This document shows positions 17,659 through 26,662 of a stretch of 64,000 bases of DNA, piece by piece (within the stretch, counting starts at the first letter, position 1; every line of letters begins with the position of its first letter). The DNA comes from CAYTZN01 sp964442495 (GTDB lineage: Bacteria; Pseudomonadota; Gammaproteobacteria; Legionellales; Legionellaceae). Under the pieces are notes generated by a model. That model searched no databases, was not told where the DNA came from, and saw nothing but the letters and a program-made list of their open reading frames with translations. The stretch is from positions 85,601 to 149,600 of the forward strand of contig CAYTZN010000003.1 of assembly GCA_964442495.1 (NCBI GenBank), read 5' to 3'. A program made the translations under genes and the position numbers.

Positions 17659-17760
17659 TAGGGGCTGTTGATTTACTCTATAGGTTCCACGTACCGCGGG
17701 CAAGCGGAAGTACGTGGGTGATTTAGGGTATTTAAAACCGAACTGTCAATAAACACTTAG
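17659..17760 (+). repeat. Dispersed repeat 1, copy a (MITE-like, diverged)
   Basis: Aligns over its whole length with the copy at 43576-43673: shared opening TAGGGGCTGTT, shared core ACCGCGG.CAAGC, and shared tail TTTAGG.TATTTAAAACC.AA.TGTCAA. The right terminal repeat is more degraded here. It lies in the gap after the cold-shock gene. Confidence 0.7.
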
Positions 17761-18089
17761 AGTGTCTTGATAGTTTATTCATTTCGCTTATGCGCGCTGG
17801 CTATTTCGGTGAGTCTATGGATATTAATCAATCATCACCGGCATTGGCTTATTAATTTTTCTTCATTTATCATGCCTTGTCGTACTGCTACAAAATCCTA
17901 TGCGTCTTGCAAAATTCGTTTCAATCAATGGACTTTTTTCTTACCGTTTACATATAAAGGGTTCCTCATTATAGTATGGTGCCTATTTATTCTGATTGTA
18001 GATGGGCTTTTGCCACGAGAAACGCATATTATATAATCAAAATGACCGATTTTTGACATTTTTCGCGCAAAATAAAGTGTGATGTTGAT

Positions 18090-18178
18090 GCAACGTCGTA
18101 TGGATATCTTGCATAAAGCACCGCATGTAGGAGAGTACGAGGTTATTTGTGCTTAGACATTAGACGCATTTGCTCTGG
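18090..18178 (+). repeat. Dispersed repeat 2, copy A, in the leader of the LplT-like gene
   Basis: Shares with 23770-23854 an ordered series of blocks: CGTAT.GATA, TGCATAAAG, TAGGAG.GTACGA, ATTTGTG, ACATT and a TTTGCTC/CTTGCTC end. It finishes about 30 bases before the start codon at 18209. It could be a mobile repeat or a conserved leader element. Confidence 0.6.
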
Positions 18179-18208
18179 GTTTTAACCAGTTAACTTGACG
18201 GGGATTAC

Positions 18209-19528
18209 ATGGATACAACAATAGCGGATATTCTTAAAAAAAGAGTATTTATCCCATTTTTTGTGACACAATTTTTTGGTGCATTCAATGATAATGCGTT
18301 TAAATTTGCCATGCTAACCCTTATTAGTTATCACTTAAGTACGTCGCAACTTCAGTCGGAGCTCTTTCAAGCGTTGGCGGGTGCATTGTTTATTATCCCG
18401 TTTTTCTTTTTTTCAGCCACAGCCGGCCAATTGGCAGATAAATACAATAAAACCGATTTAAGCCGTGTTATCAAAGTATTTGAGGTTCTTTTGGTTGTGG
18501 GGGGAGGTGTCGCTTTATACAGAGGCAACACGTGGTTTCTTATGCTGACTTTGACTGGCATGGGGATTCATTCAGCATTTTTTGGGCCCATTAAATACGC
18601 TATTCTCGCTGATCTCTTGCCTCGCTCGCAATTATTAGGTGCCACGGCGTTGATAGAGGCCAGTACTTTTCTTGCCATTTTGTTAGGCACTATTTTAGGC
18701 ACTATTAGTGTTGGTGGGGTAAAAACAGGCTCTTTGTGCGCTATTATTTTGACCGTGAGTGCGGCGGTAGTAGGGCTCATCTCAAGTTTTTTTATACCAC
18801 CTGCTAAGTCTGTAGCAACAGATTTGCGGGTGGAGTGGAATGTATGGCGTTCAACTAAAAAAATGATACAAACCATTGCGTTAAATCCTCGTATTGCGCC
18901 GGCGATAGGTGCAATTTCTTGGTTTTGGCTGATAGGCGCTGTGATGCTAACTAAATTACCTGACTATACAAACTATGTGTTACGAGCAGATGCTTCTGTG
19001 TTTGCTGTATTTCTTGCATTATTTTCTATTGGGATTGCATTAGGTTCAATGATAATCAATCATTGGTTGGCGGGTCAGATAACCTTACGCTATGTTCCGC
19101 AAACCATGCTACTACTATCGTTGTTTGTGGGTGATTTATATTGGGCTTCACCCGTGCACATAAGCGCTGAGCCTTTACAATCGTTGATAACATTTTTTAG
19201 TCAACTTCGACATTGGCGGATTGCGTTTGATATTTTTTTGCTTGCAGTGAGTAGTGGTTTGTTTTTAGTTCCCTTACATACGTATTTACAAGTGGTGAGT
19301 CAAGGCGATATGCGCTCTCAAACGTTGGCTAGCAATAATATTGTCAACGCTCTTTTTATCGTTATTGGTAGTGGTTTGGTGATGGTGTTACTGCATTTAC
19401 ATGTCGCTATTGTGGTTGTTTTTCTAATCTTAGCTCTTTTAAATGGTTTCGTTGCCCTCTTGTTTTGGTGTGTGTTTTTGAAAAAGGCAGATTTCATCTA
19501 CCAAACCAAATGCGATCCCTTAGCTTGA
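18209..19528 (+). CDS. MFS lysophospholipid transporter, LplT-like
   Basis: A 439-residue integral membrane protein of the major facilitator superfamily with about 12 helices. Its N-terminus, VFIPFFVTQFFGAFNDNAFK, is the hallmark of LplT and of the MFS half of fused Aas proteins, which flip lysophospholipids across the inner membrane for re-acylation. Motif A-like QLADKYNKTDLSR is seen after helix 2. In E. coli lplT sits next to the aas acyltransferase gene; no acyltransferase is adjacent here. The 3' end overlaps the convergent hemF stop by nine bases. Confidence 0.85.
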   Translation: MDTTIADILKKRVFIPFFVTQFFGAFNDNAFKFAMLTLISYHLSTSQLQSELFQALAGALFIIPFFFFSATAGQLADKYNKTDLSRVIKVFEVLLVVGGGVALYRGNTWFLMLTLTGMGIHSAFFGPIKYAILADLLPRSQLLGATALIEASTFLAILLGTILGTISVGGVKTGSLCAIILTVSAAVVGLISSFFIPPAKSVATDLRVEWNVWRSTKKMIQTIALNPRIAPAIGAISWFWLIGAVMLTKLPDYTNYVLRADASVFAVFLALFSIGIALGSMIINHWLAGQITLRYVPQTMLLLSLFVGDLYWASPVHISAEPLQSLITFFSQLRHWRIAFDIFLLAVSSGLFLVPLHTYLQVVSQGDMRSQTLASNNIVNALFIVIGSGLVMVLLHLHVAIVVVFLILALLNGFVALLFWCVFLKKADFIYQTKCDPLA

Positions 19529-20470
19529 CGTGTTGGTCCTTAACCAATCTTTTACAGGTAAAAAGTGGGTATAGAGTTTTTCTTCAGCGCTATTTTTCTC
19601 AGGCATCCAATTATATTGCCAATGAACATCTGGTGGAAGTGACATTAAAATAGACTCAGTTCTGCCACCAGATTGAAGACCAAAAAGGGTTCCACGGTCG
19701 TAGACTAAATTAAATTCAACATAGCGTCCTCGACGGTATAACTGGAAGTCCTTTTCTTTTTGCCCAAAGGCATGATGCTTACGACGACGAACAATGGGTG
19801 CATAAGCTTTAATAAAATGATCACCAATGCTTTGCGTTAAATTAAAGCTGTGCTGAAACCCTTGTTCGTGATAATCATCAAAAAAAAGGCCGCCAATACC
19901 GCGTGCCTCTTGCCTATGTTTAATATAAAAATAGTCATCACACCATTGTTTAAAACGAGGATACAGCGCCTCCCCAAAGGGTTTGCAGGCATTAAAAGCG
20001 GTTTGATGCCAATGTTGGCAGTCTTCTTCAAACCCGTAGTAGGGTGTTAGATCATACCCACCACCAAACCACCACAAAGGGGCACTGTTTTCTTTTTCAG
20101 CAATAAAAAAGCGTACATTGGCGTGTGCGGTGGGTACGTAAGGGTTGTCAGGGTGAATCACCAATGAAACACCTAAGGCATTAAAATGACACCCTGCTAA
20201 TTCCGGGCGGCTTGCACTAGCGGAGGGGGGCAGTGCATCGCCACTCACGTGTGAAAAATTAACGCCTGCTTTGGCAAAGGTAGCGCCTTTTTCCAGCACG
20301 CGGGTAATACCACCGCCACCTTGTGAGCGCGCCCAAACATCCTCCATAAATATAGCTTGCTCATCAAGCGCCTCTAATTCATTGCAAATGCTTGTTTGTA
20401 AACGCAAAAGATAAGATTTAACAAGGTCAAGAGCGTTTTCTGGTAAGGGTTGGATGGCTTTTGGGGTCAT
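19520..20470 (-). CDS. hemF: Oxygen-dependent coproporphyrinogen III oxidase
   Basis: Performs the aerobic decarboxylation of coproporphyrinogen III in heme synthesis. The 316-residue length is typical. Diagnostic blocks are ARSQGGGGITRVLEKG, AGVNFSHVSG, WWFGGGYDLTPYYGFEEDC, GIGGLFFDDYH and GRYVEFNLVYDRGTLFGL, which include conserved substrate-contact Arg, Asp and His residues. It faces away from dusA; the 130-base gap between them carries promoters for both. Confidence 0.97.
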   Translation of the reverse strand: MTPKAIQPLPENALDLVKSYLLRLQTSICNELEALDEQAIFMEDVWARSQGGGGITRVLEKGATFAKAGVNFSHVSGDALPPSASASRPELAGCHFNALGVSLVIHPDNPYVPTAHANVRFFIAEKENSAPLWWFGGGYDLTPYYGFEEDCQHWHQTAFNACKPFGEALYPRFKQWCDDYFYIKHRQEARGIGGLFFDDYHEQGFQHSFNLTQSIGDHFIKAYAPIVRRRKHHAFGQKEKDFQLYRRGRYVEFNLVYDRGTLFGLQSGGRTESILMSLPPDVHWQYNWMPEKNSAEEKLYTHFLPVKDWLRTNTSS

Positions 20471-20520
20471 TTTATTTTCTATGGTTACACACTAAAAATG
20501 TGAAAATACCAGTTTTCATA

Positions 20521-20538
20521 ATACCCTGCAACGGGTAT
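20521..20538. promoter_or_regulatory. Small perfect inverted repeat between hemF and dusA
   Basis: ATACCC and GGGTAT flank TGCAAC, five bases upstream of the dusA -35 box. It could be an operator half-pair or a small hairpin; the sequence does not show which. Confidence 0.3.
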
Positions 20539-20543
20539 ATATT

Positions 20544-20571
20544 TTGAACAGGAATGCAAATGGCGTATACT
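20544..20571 (+). promoter_or_regulatory. Sigma-70 promoter for dusA
   Basis: TTGAAC (20544-20549), 16-base spacer, TATACT (20566-20571), about 32 bases before the proposed GTG start. Confidence 0.6.
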
Positions 20572-20603
20572 AGCTGCATTATAGGATGTAGAGATTATTT
20601 TTC

Positions 20604-21584
20604 GTGCACGTTATACCTCAAAAATTACTTCCCTCGTTAATTTCCCCTCTTGCTATCGCACCAATGATTGACTGGACCTATACCCATTTTCGAATGTTTA
20701 TGCGAATGTTAGCGCCTCATGCACTCTTGTACACAGAGATGCAAACGGTAGGCGCTATTTTTAATAATCCAACGCGGGCTTTGTATTTTCATGATCAAGA
20801 GGAGCCCATAGCTTTGCAATTGGGTGGCATGGATAGAGACGCATTGGTTGAATGTGCAAAAAAAGCAGCGCAACAGGGTTTTTCTGAAGTTAATTTAAAT
20901 TTAGGCTGCCCGAGTGACAGGGTGCAATCGGGTCGTTTTGGTGCATGTTTGATGGCCGAGCCTCTGCATGTGGCGGATTGCATCAAGGCCATGAAAGATG
21001 CCGTCCAAATTCCTGTTACTGCAAAGACCAGGATTGGAATTGATAACCAAGACAGTTATGCTTTTTTTGAAGCATTTGCAACAACGCTCGTTGAAGCCGG
21101 ATGTGACAAGCTCATTGTGCATGCCCGCAAAGCATGGTTGCACGGGTTAAACCCCAAACAAAATCGTACCATCCCTCCTTTACATTACGATTATGTGTAC
21201 CAAATTAAAGAAGCGATGCCCACAATTCCTGTGGTTATAAATGGCAATATCAATGAAATCGATGAGATCAATGCCCATTTAAAGCAAATTGATGGGGTGA
21301 TGCTAGGGCGTCTTGCATGTCAAAACCCTTATGCTATCGCCAAGATTCATCATGCGCTTTATCCTGATACGCCTTTAGTGACATGCACGGATGTTCTAAA
21401 CTATTACGTCGAGTATGCCTTACAAGAAAAAGCGCGTGGTGTGCCGTGTAGCCTGTTATTAAAACCCATTTTTAACATGGCTCATGGCTTGCCGATTGCA
21501 CGTAAATGGAAAGCGGCATTAATGGATTTTCAACAATCGAAAAACCAACAAACACTTTTAAATGCATTGTCGTTATTTCAATAA
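20604..21584 (+). CDS. dusA: tRNA-dihydrouridine(20/20a) synthase DusA
   Basis: An FMN enzyme that reduces uridine 20/20a in the tRNA D-loop. Blocks seen are IAPMIDWTYTHFRMFMR at the N-terminus, ALQLGG, the NLGCPSDRVQSGRFGACLM segment with the catalytic Cys in GACLM, and the FMN/RNA contacts around VVINGNI and GVMLGRLACQNPY. Its 326 residues match DusA rather than DusB/C. The start is a GTG at 20604; no ATG fits upstream, and the next in-frame ATG (in PMIDW) is too late. Confidence 0.95.
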   Translation: MHVIPQKLLPSLISPLAIAPMIDWTYTHFRMFMRMLAPHALLYTEMQTVGAIFNNPTRALYFHDQEEPIALQLGGMDRDALVECAKKAAQQGFSEVNLNLGCPSDRVQSGRFGACLMAEPLHVADCIKAMKDAVQIPVTAKTRIGIDNQDSYAFFEAFATTLVEAGCDKLIVHARKAWLHGLNPKQNRTIPPLHYDYVYQIKEAMPTIPVVINGNINEIDEINAHLKQIDGVMLGRLACQNPYAIAKIHHALYPDTPLVTCTDVLNYYVEYALQEKARGVPCSLLLKPIFNMAHGLPIARKWKAALMDFQQSKNQQTLLNALSLFQ

Positions 21585-21690
21585 AGTTTAAATTATCAGC
21601 GAAGCTGAATAGCATATAACATATAAACAGTTTGACCTCAAATCACGCGCTTGGTAAAATTGATCACCAAGATTATATTTGAGGCATGAT

Positions 21691-23277
21691 ATGTTTAATT
21701 TACACGAACTTAAAGAATTTAATCCCGCTATTGTCTACACGAACGATGTAGAGGCCTCTCCTGCACTGGAGGCAGGATCTGATGCGCTACAAGATTCTCT
21801 TTACCCAACCATTGATCAACTTCACGATTTATTCAATGGTTATCAATTTGCTGAAACTAAAATTTTGCCTTTTATTAAAAAGAATGGGCGAGAGGCTGTC
21901 ACTGAGCAACAGTTTTTAGAGTGGATTCTTACTTTGCATGGCGCTATTGGCAAGACTATTCTAGAACTTTGGAATAAAAAGGCGGGATCATACGCTGAAG
22001 AAGGTATTGCACTTTGGCATCAAGGCCGAATGGTGAGCGAGCATCTTATGCGTTATTTTTCTAAGTGTTATAGAGGCATGACTGAAGTTCAGTTGGCCCA
22101 ATTAATACATAAAGAGCATGAGGTTGAGGTGTCTGAAATATTAGATTTTATAAAACTCATGCAGAAAGTTCGTGGCCTTTCTGATGTTATGCTTCCTGAG
22201 TCAGAGGATAAACATCTTCGAGAAATTTGCGGAAATACTTATGAGGGCACTGTTCTTTTAAGGCGGTTATTTCTAGCTTATCGCTCTAATGCATTAACAC
22301 CTGTTGAAAAAGCCATTGTAAATAAAATTGTAATGCTCGGTGAGGATCCAAAAGAAATTCCTAATGCAATGTCTGTCTATGCTCGCAACACCCTTAAAGA
22401 GTTCAAAGCATGCAATGGTGAGGATTTAAAAGCGGTATCTGCTTTTTTGGCCAAGTTGTTTACAAGATTTACTGAAATTCATCCCTTTGGAAACGCGAAT
22501 GGGCGCGTGGCAACGTGCATTATGAATATATTTTTACGGTCACTTGATCTTCCAAGTATTGTGTTGCGACAGGTTGGTGAAAATACAGACCCAAAAAGTC
22601 CTTACAGTCTTGCCATGGATAGACTCAAAACCTCCACAGATATGTTGGAAAAGCTCATTTATCAGCGCATTATTGCTGCAAAAAAAGAAGCTTATTCAGC
22701 ACCGGAGAGAGAAAAGGTCGTTGAATTGCGGGTTCAATTTGTAGTCCTTGCAAGGCGGATTGAAACGATGGATAGAGCGTATAATTGTGATGTAATAAAA
22801 CATATGGCTTGCGACACGCCAGTTTGTAGGGCAGCGTTACAAGGGGCAACAGCATACTCTGATCGTATTGGTATAGTGATGATGGAGCAAATGCTTCTTA
22901 TAGCTCAACGCATTGAGAGCCAGTTAACGAGTCTGAAAAAAGCACCCGTATTTTCTCTTGCGGCCCAACTTAGTGAAGAGCAAAAATCAAAATTAATGTC
23001 TGGTTTAATACAACTGAGTGGACAATCTGGTTGGAAAGTGAATCAAAAAAATGGGTTGGTGACGTGGGTTGAGTTGTCTGATAAATCTGTTGCTCGTGAA
23101 GTGGAAAGTAAATTGTCGCGGTCTGGAGTGGCCGTTGTAACCTTGGCCACGCGAAAAGACAATCCAACTATTTCTGTTGTGAAATGTGAGCAAATTAATT
23201 TTAAGACATTGGTGGATATTGTAGAGAGCGAAAAAATTGAGCGTGTTAAAGAGTCATTAGCTCAAGCCTCTCTTTGA
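21691..23277 (+). CDS. Candidate effector: Fic-domain protein with variant motif
   Basis: A 528-residue protein with a Fic domain, the fold that transfers AMP, phosphocholine or similar groups to target proteins. The core motif reads HPFGNANGRVAT from H264. The catalytic His and the phosphate-binding NGR are kept, but the usual Asp/Glu is Asn268, the first Gly is Ala269 and the final Arg is Thr275. The region before it (about 60-250) is helical and ends in the family-like FTEIHPF. The last 250 residues are helical and unrecognised. The ATG at 21691 has GAGG six bases upstream. No toxin-antitoxin partner is adjacent, which favours an effector over a FicTA toxin. Confidence 0.8.
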   Translation: MFNLHELKEFNPAIVYTNDVEASPALEAGSDALQDSLYPTIDQLHDLFNGYQFAETKILPFIKKNGREAVTEQQFLEWILTLHGAIGKTILELWNKKAGSYAEEGIALWHQGRMVSEHLMRYFSKCYRGMTEVQLAQLIHKEHEVEVSEILDFIKLMQKVRGLSDVMLPESEDKHLREICGNTYEGTVLLRRLFLAYRSNALTPVEKAIVNKIVMLGEDPKEIPNAMSVYARNTLKEFKACNGEDLKAVSAFLAKLFTRFTEIHPFGNANGRVATCIMNIFLRSLDLPSIVLRQVGENTDPKSPYSLAMDRLKTSTDMLEKLIYQRIIAAKKEAYSAPEREKVVELRVQFVVLARRIETMDRAYNCDVIKHMACDTPVCRAALQGATAYSDRIGIVMMEQMLLIAQRIESQLTSLKKAPVFSLAAQLSEEQKSKLMSGLIQLSGQSGWKVNQKNGLVTWVELSDKSVAREVESKLSRSGVAVVTLATRKDNPTISVVKCEQINFKTLVDIVESEKIERVKESLAQASL

Positions 23278-23332
23278 AAGTAATATCTTGCTATTTAAGC
23301 TGATTGAATAGCATAATCAGGGCTACCTCATT

Positions 23333-23385
23333 TAAAAAACGGGTCATTTCGATGTTTTCTAATGAATGGGGTTGGCCCTTTTTTA
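23333..23385 (+). terminator. Probable terminator after the Fic gene
   Basis: AAAAAACGGGTCATT pairs imperfectly with AATGA...GGCCCTTTTTT, ending in a six-base T-run. The GGG/CCC plus A/T arms and the T-tract make a reasonable intrinsic terminator. Confidence 0.55.
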
Positions 23386-23600
23386 TATCATTTTTCTAGT
23401 CACTCCTATTTGAGTTTCTTCTTTATTGACATCAGTTTTCTGGGGTTTTAATTTCGCCATATGATTTCATCGCATAATTACCTAGTAGGTTTTAATGATA
23501 ATTATAGCAAAATAAAATCAATATGATTTGTATGTGGGCGTTTGTATCAACTATTTCATAATGTAAAAGTTTTTTTAGCAACAGTGAAAATTTTATACCT

Positions 23601-23750
23601 ATGTATCCATTATTACCCAATGCCAGGTCCTCAGGAGTCGATAGGTGGTTTAATGTGGTCGCGAAAGTAGATGAGCATCAACCTTTTTTTGAAGTGTTTA
23701 ATGTGCATTGTAAAGTCAAAAATGCGCGCGTTACGCGCTATGTGCACTGA
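23601..23750 (+). CDS. Possible short ORF upstream of secA (49 aa)
   Basis: An uninterrupted 49-codon frame from ATG to TGA, ending KNARVTRYVH. It has no clear ribosome site, no signal sequence, and no SecM-like arrest motif (FxxxxWIxxxxGIRAGP). The only reason to note it is its position in the long secA leader, where Sec-monitoring peptides are found in other bacteria. It is probably not a gene. Confidence 0.15.
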   Translation: MYPLLPNARSSGVDRWFNVVAKVDEHQPFFEVFNVHCKVKNARVTRYVH

Positions 23751-23769
23751 ATCCAGTGCGATATTCATA

Positions 23770-23854
23770 TGAGATCGTATAGATACGATGCATAAAGTAC
23801 GTTACTTAGGAGGGTACGAAGTCATTTGTGTTTAAACATTGGATGTGCTTGCTC
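23770..23854 (+). repeat. Dispersed repeat 2, copy B, in the secA leader
   Basis: Matches the copy at 18090-18178 in block order (CGTATAGATA, TGCATAAAG, TAGGAGGGTACGA, ATTTGTG, ACATTGGA, CTTGCTC). It ends about 110 bases before secA. A GCGCGCGTTACGCGC inverted repeat lies just upstream at about 23724-23738. Confidence 0.6.
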
Positions 23855-23965
23855 AGTTCAATAATAGGTATTCATGGCATTTATATCTAATTTCTAGTAA
23901 ATTAAGCGGTTTTGGTACTCATGCTTCAGAGCGAAGTATAGAAAATAGAGGGGATTCTCAGGGCC

Positions 23966-26662
23966 ATGCTGAATACGTTAATGAAGAAAATGTTTGGTAG
24001 TCGCAATGAACGCACGTTGCGACGCATGGAAAAAACTGTATTGGCCATTAATGCCTTTGAGCCCCAAATAAAAGCACTGACCGATGCGGCGTTAGCCGCT
24101 AAAACCACCGAATTTAAAACCCGTTTTATTGCTGGTGAGTCGCTGGATGATCTACTCGCTGAAGCCTTTGCTGTAGTGCGTGAAGTGTCCGTACGTACTT
24201 TAGGGTTGCGGCATTTTGATGCTCAGATGATTGGTGGGATGGTGTTGCATGAAGGGAATATTGCAGAAATGCGCACTGGCGAGGGAAAAACCCTGGTAGG
24301 GACGTTGCCCGCTTTTTTAAATGCTATCAGTGGGTATGGTGTGCACGTTGTGACCGTAAATGATTATTTGGCAAAACGTGATAGTCAATGGATGCGACCT
24401 GTTTTTGAGTTTTTAGGGTTAACTGTAGGTGTGATTTATCCCGATATGCCTCATCAAGAAAAGCAACAGGCGTACCAAGCCGATATTCTCTACGGCACAA
24501 ATAATGAGTTTGGTTTTGACTATTTACGCGATAACATGGCCTTTAGTTCCAAGGACAAAGTACAGCGTGAATTAAATTTTGCGATCGTGGACGAAGTGGA
24601 TTCCATCCTTATTGATGAGGCGCGTACACCCTTAATCATTTCAGGTGCTGCAGAAGATAGCTCGGAACTCTACATTAAAGTTAACCAGTTGATTCCTAAG
24701 TTAAAGCTTCAACTCACGGAAGAAGAGGGTGGCGATTACACGATAGACGAGAAACAAAAACAGGCTCATTTAACAGAGTCTGGCCATCAACACGTTGAAG
24801 AACTCTTGATGAAAGAGAAAATGTTAGATCCAGGTGAAAGCCTTTATCATGCCAGCAATATTATGTTAATGCACCATATTAACGCGGCACTGAAAGCACA
24901 TGCCATGTTTCACCGTGATGTAGATTACATTGTTCAAAATAACCAAGTAGTGATTGTGGATGAACATACGGGCCGTACAATGCCTGGAAGGCGTTGGTCA
25001 GAAGGATTGCACCAAGCGGTTGAGGCAAAAGAGCGGGTCGCTATTCAAAATGAGAATCAAACATTAGCCTCAATTACCTTCCAAAATTATTTTAGGTTAT
25101 ATAATAAATTGTCAGGAATGACCGGTACGGCTGATACAGAAGCTTATGAATTTCAACAAATTTATAATCTCGATGTTGTTGTTATTCCTACCAATAAACC
25201 CATGCGTCGGATAGATGAGGCTGATTTAGTTTATCTCACTCAGCAGGACAAATATGAAGCTATCATTGAGGATGTTCGAGATTGCGTGGCACGCAACCAA
25301 CCTGTATTGGTGGGAACGGCCTCCATTGAGTCGTCTGAATTGCTCAGTAATTCATTAAAAAAAGTAGGCATTAAACACCAAGTATTAAACGCCAAATTCC
25401 ATGAAAAAGAAGCTCAAATTATTGCTGAAGCAGGTAGACCAGGTGTGGTTACCATTGCGACCAACATGGCAGGACGAGGAACCGACATAGTGCTTGGGGG
25501 GAGTTTGGCGTCAGAACAAGCCCTGCTCTCAGACACCGCAAGTGAAGCAGAGCGCCAAGCTGTTGAAAAAGAATGGCGACAACGCCATGAAACAGTCATT
25601 GCCGCAGGTGGACTACGTATTATTGGGTCTGAGCGCCATGAATCACGACGCATTGATAACCAATTACGAGGTAGAGCTGGCCGACAGGGTGACCCTGGCA
25701 GCAGCCGTTTTTACTTATCGCTTGATGATAATTTAATGCGTATTTTTGCCTCTGAGCGTGTAGCTTCATTAATGCGTCGTTTGGGCATGAAGTCTGGCGA
25801 GCCTATTGAGCATGGTTTGGTAACCAAGGCCATTGAAAACGCACAACGAAAATTAGAAGGGCATCACTTTGATGTGCGAAAGCAACTTCTTGATTACGAT
25901 AATGTTGCTAATGAGCAACGCAAAGTTATTTATTCACAACGTGCCTCTATCATGGAAATAGTGGATCCTCTAGAAGCAGTAGAGTCCATGCGAGAAGATG
26001 TGATAGCTGAATTGGTGAACAGTTATATTCCACCTGACAGTTTAGAAGATCAATGGGATATTTCAGCGCTTTCAGATGCACTGGCCGATGATTTTAAATT
26101 GAAAGCACCCCTTAAAAAATGGCTGGATGATGATCACACGATTCAACCTGCTGTTATTAAAGAAAAAATCATTTCTTTATGTGTTTCTCAATATCAGGAA
26201 AAGGGCCAACAAATTGGTAGAGACGTGCTCGCTCAATTTGAAAAATCAGTGATTCTTCAAACCATGGATAATCATTGGCGGGAGCATTTAGCCGCTATGG
26301 ATTATTTACGACAAGGTATTCATTTACGTGGGTATGCACAAAAAGATCCAAAACAAGAGTATAAACGGGAAGCATTTACATTGTTTTCAACAATGCTTGA
26401 TAATTTAAAATATGACATTATCAGGCTTCTAGCGTCTGTTGAAATTAAAACTGAGGACGATGTGGATGCTATTGAAGACCAACGTCGTGCTGAGCAAGTA
26501 CAAAAAATGCAATACATTCATGCCGATGATTCTTTGGCTCTGAGTGAGGATGATGGCGTCACCACCACGTTTAAACGCAATGAAAAGAAAGTTGGTCGGA
26601 ATGATCCTTGCCCTTGTGGTTCGGGTAAAAAATACAAAAATTGCCATGGAAGCCTTGCGTGA
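23966..26662 (+). CDS. secA: Protein translocase ATPase SecA
   Basis: The 898-residue motor of the SecYEG translocon. Walker A is MRTGEGKT (K108), and the DEVD box sits in VDEVDSILIDEARTP near residue 210. The helicase motifs TNMAGRGTDIVLGG and RGRAGRQGDPGSS are seen near 500-590. The C-terminal zinc motif is CPCGSGKKYKNCH, which binds SecB. The start matches the family N-terminus (MLNTLMKKMFGSRNERTLRR), with AGGG a few bases upstream. The mutT start overlaps its stop, as in several gammaproteobacteria. Confidence 0.98.
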   Translation: MLNTLMKKMFGSRNERTLRRMEKTVLAINAFEPQIKALTDAALAAKTTEFKTRFIAGESLDDLLAEAFAVVREVSVRTLGLRHFDAQMIGGMVLHEGNIAEMRTGEGKTLVGTLPAFLNAISGYGVHVVTVNDYLAKRDSQWMRPVFEFLGLTVGVIYPDMPHQEKQQAYQADILYGTNNEFGFDYLRDNMAFSSKDKVQRELNFAIVDEVDSILIDEARTPLIISGAAEDSSELYIKVNQLIPKLKLQLTEEEGGDYTIDEKQKQAHLTESGHQHVEELLMKEKMLDPGESLYHASNIMLMHHINAALKAHAMFHRDVDYIVQNNQVVIVDEHTGRTMPGRRWSEGLHQAVEAKERVAIQNENQTLASITFQNYFRLYNKLSGMTGTADTEAYEFQQIYNLDVVVIPTNKPMRRIDEADLVYLTQQDKYEAIIEDVRDCVARNQPVLVGTASIESSELLSNSLKKVGIKHQVLNAKFHEKEAQIIAEAGRPGVVTIATNMAGRGTDIVLGGSLASEQALLSDTASEAERQAVEKEWRQRHETVIAAGGLRIIGSERHESRRIDNQLRGRAGRQGDPGSSRFYLSLDDNLMRIFASERVASLMRRLGMKSGEPIEHGLVTKAIENAQRKLEGHHFDVRKQLLDYDNVANEQRKVIYSQRASIMEIVDPLEAVESMREDVIAELVNSYIPPDSLEDQWDISALSDALADDFKLKAPLKKWLDDDHTIQPAVIKEKIISLCVSQYQEKGQQIGRDVLAQFEKSVILQTMDNHWREHLAAMDYLRQGIHLRGYAQKDPKQEYKREAFTLFSTMLDNLKYDIIRLLASVEIKTEDDVDAIEDQRRAEQVQKMQYIHADDSLALSEDDGVTTTFKRNEKKVGRNDPCPCGSGKKYKNCHGSLA

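Larger units (their letters stand above)
17540..18208. other. Long intergenic region with hairpin and two dispersed repeats
   Basis: 669 bases with no supported gene. Contents in order are a 14-base stem hairpin (17587-17615) in which CAAATACGGCGCAT pairs with ATGCGCTGTATTTG, a repeat-1 copy (17659-17760), an AT-rich stretch, and a repeat-2 copy (18090-18178) running up to the next gene. Open frames here of 68 and 89 codons lack ribosome sites and recognisable content. Confidence 0.6.
23278..23965. other. Long intergenic region upstream of secA
   Basis: 688 bases. The first 110 carry the terminator of the Fic gene. From 23400 to 23600 I see only AT-rich sequence. A 49-codon open frame runs 23601-23750, then a repeat-2 copy, then about 110 bases to the secA start. 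The secA promoter is not obvious. Confidence 0.5.

Noticed and set aside
17767..18036. 89-codon frame rich in hydrophobic residues
   Set aside because: TTG start, no ribosome site, irregular composition, and it lies in a region of dispersed repeats.
21691..23277. Chromosomal FicTA toxin-antitoxin system
   Set aside because: No small antitoxin frame is adjacent and the protein is more than twice the length of FicT toxins.
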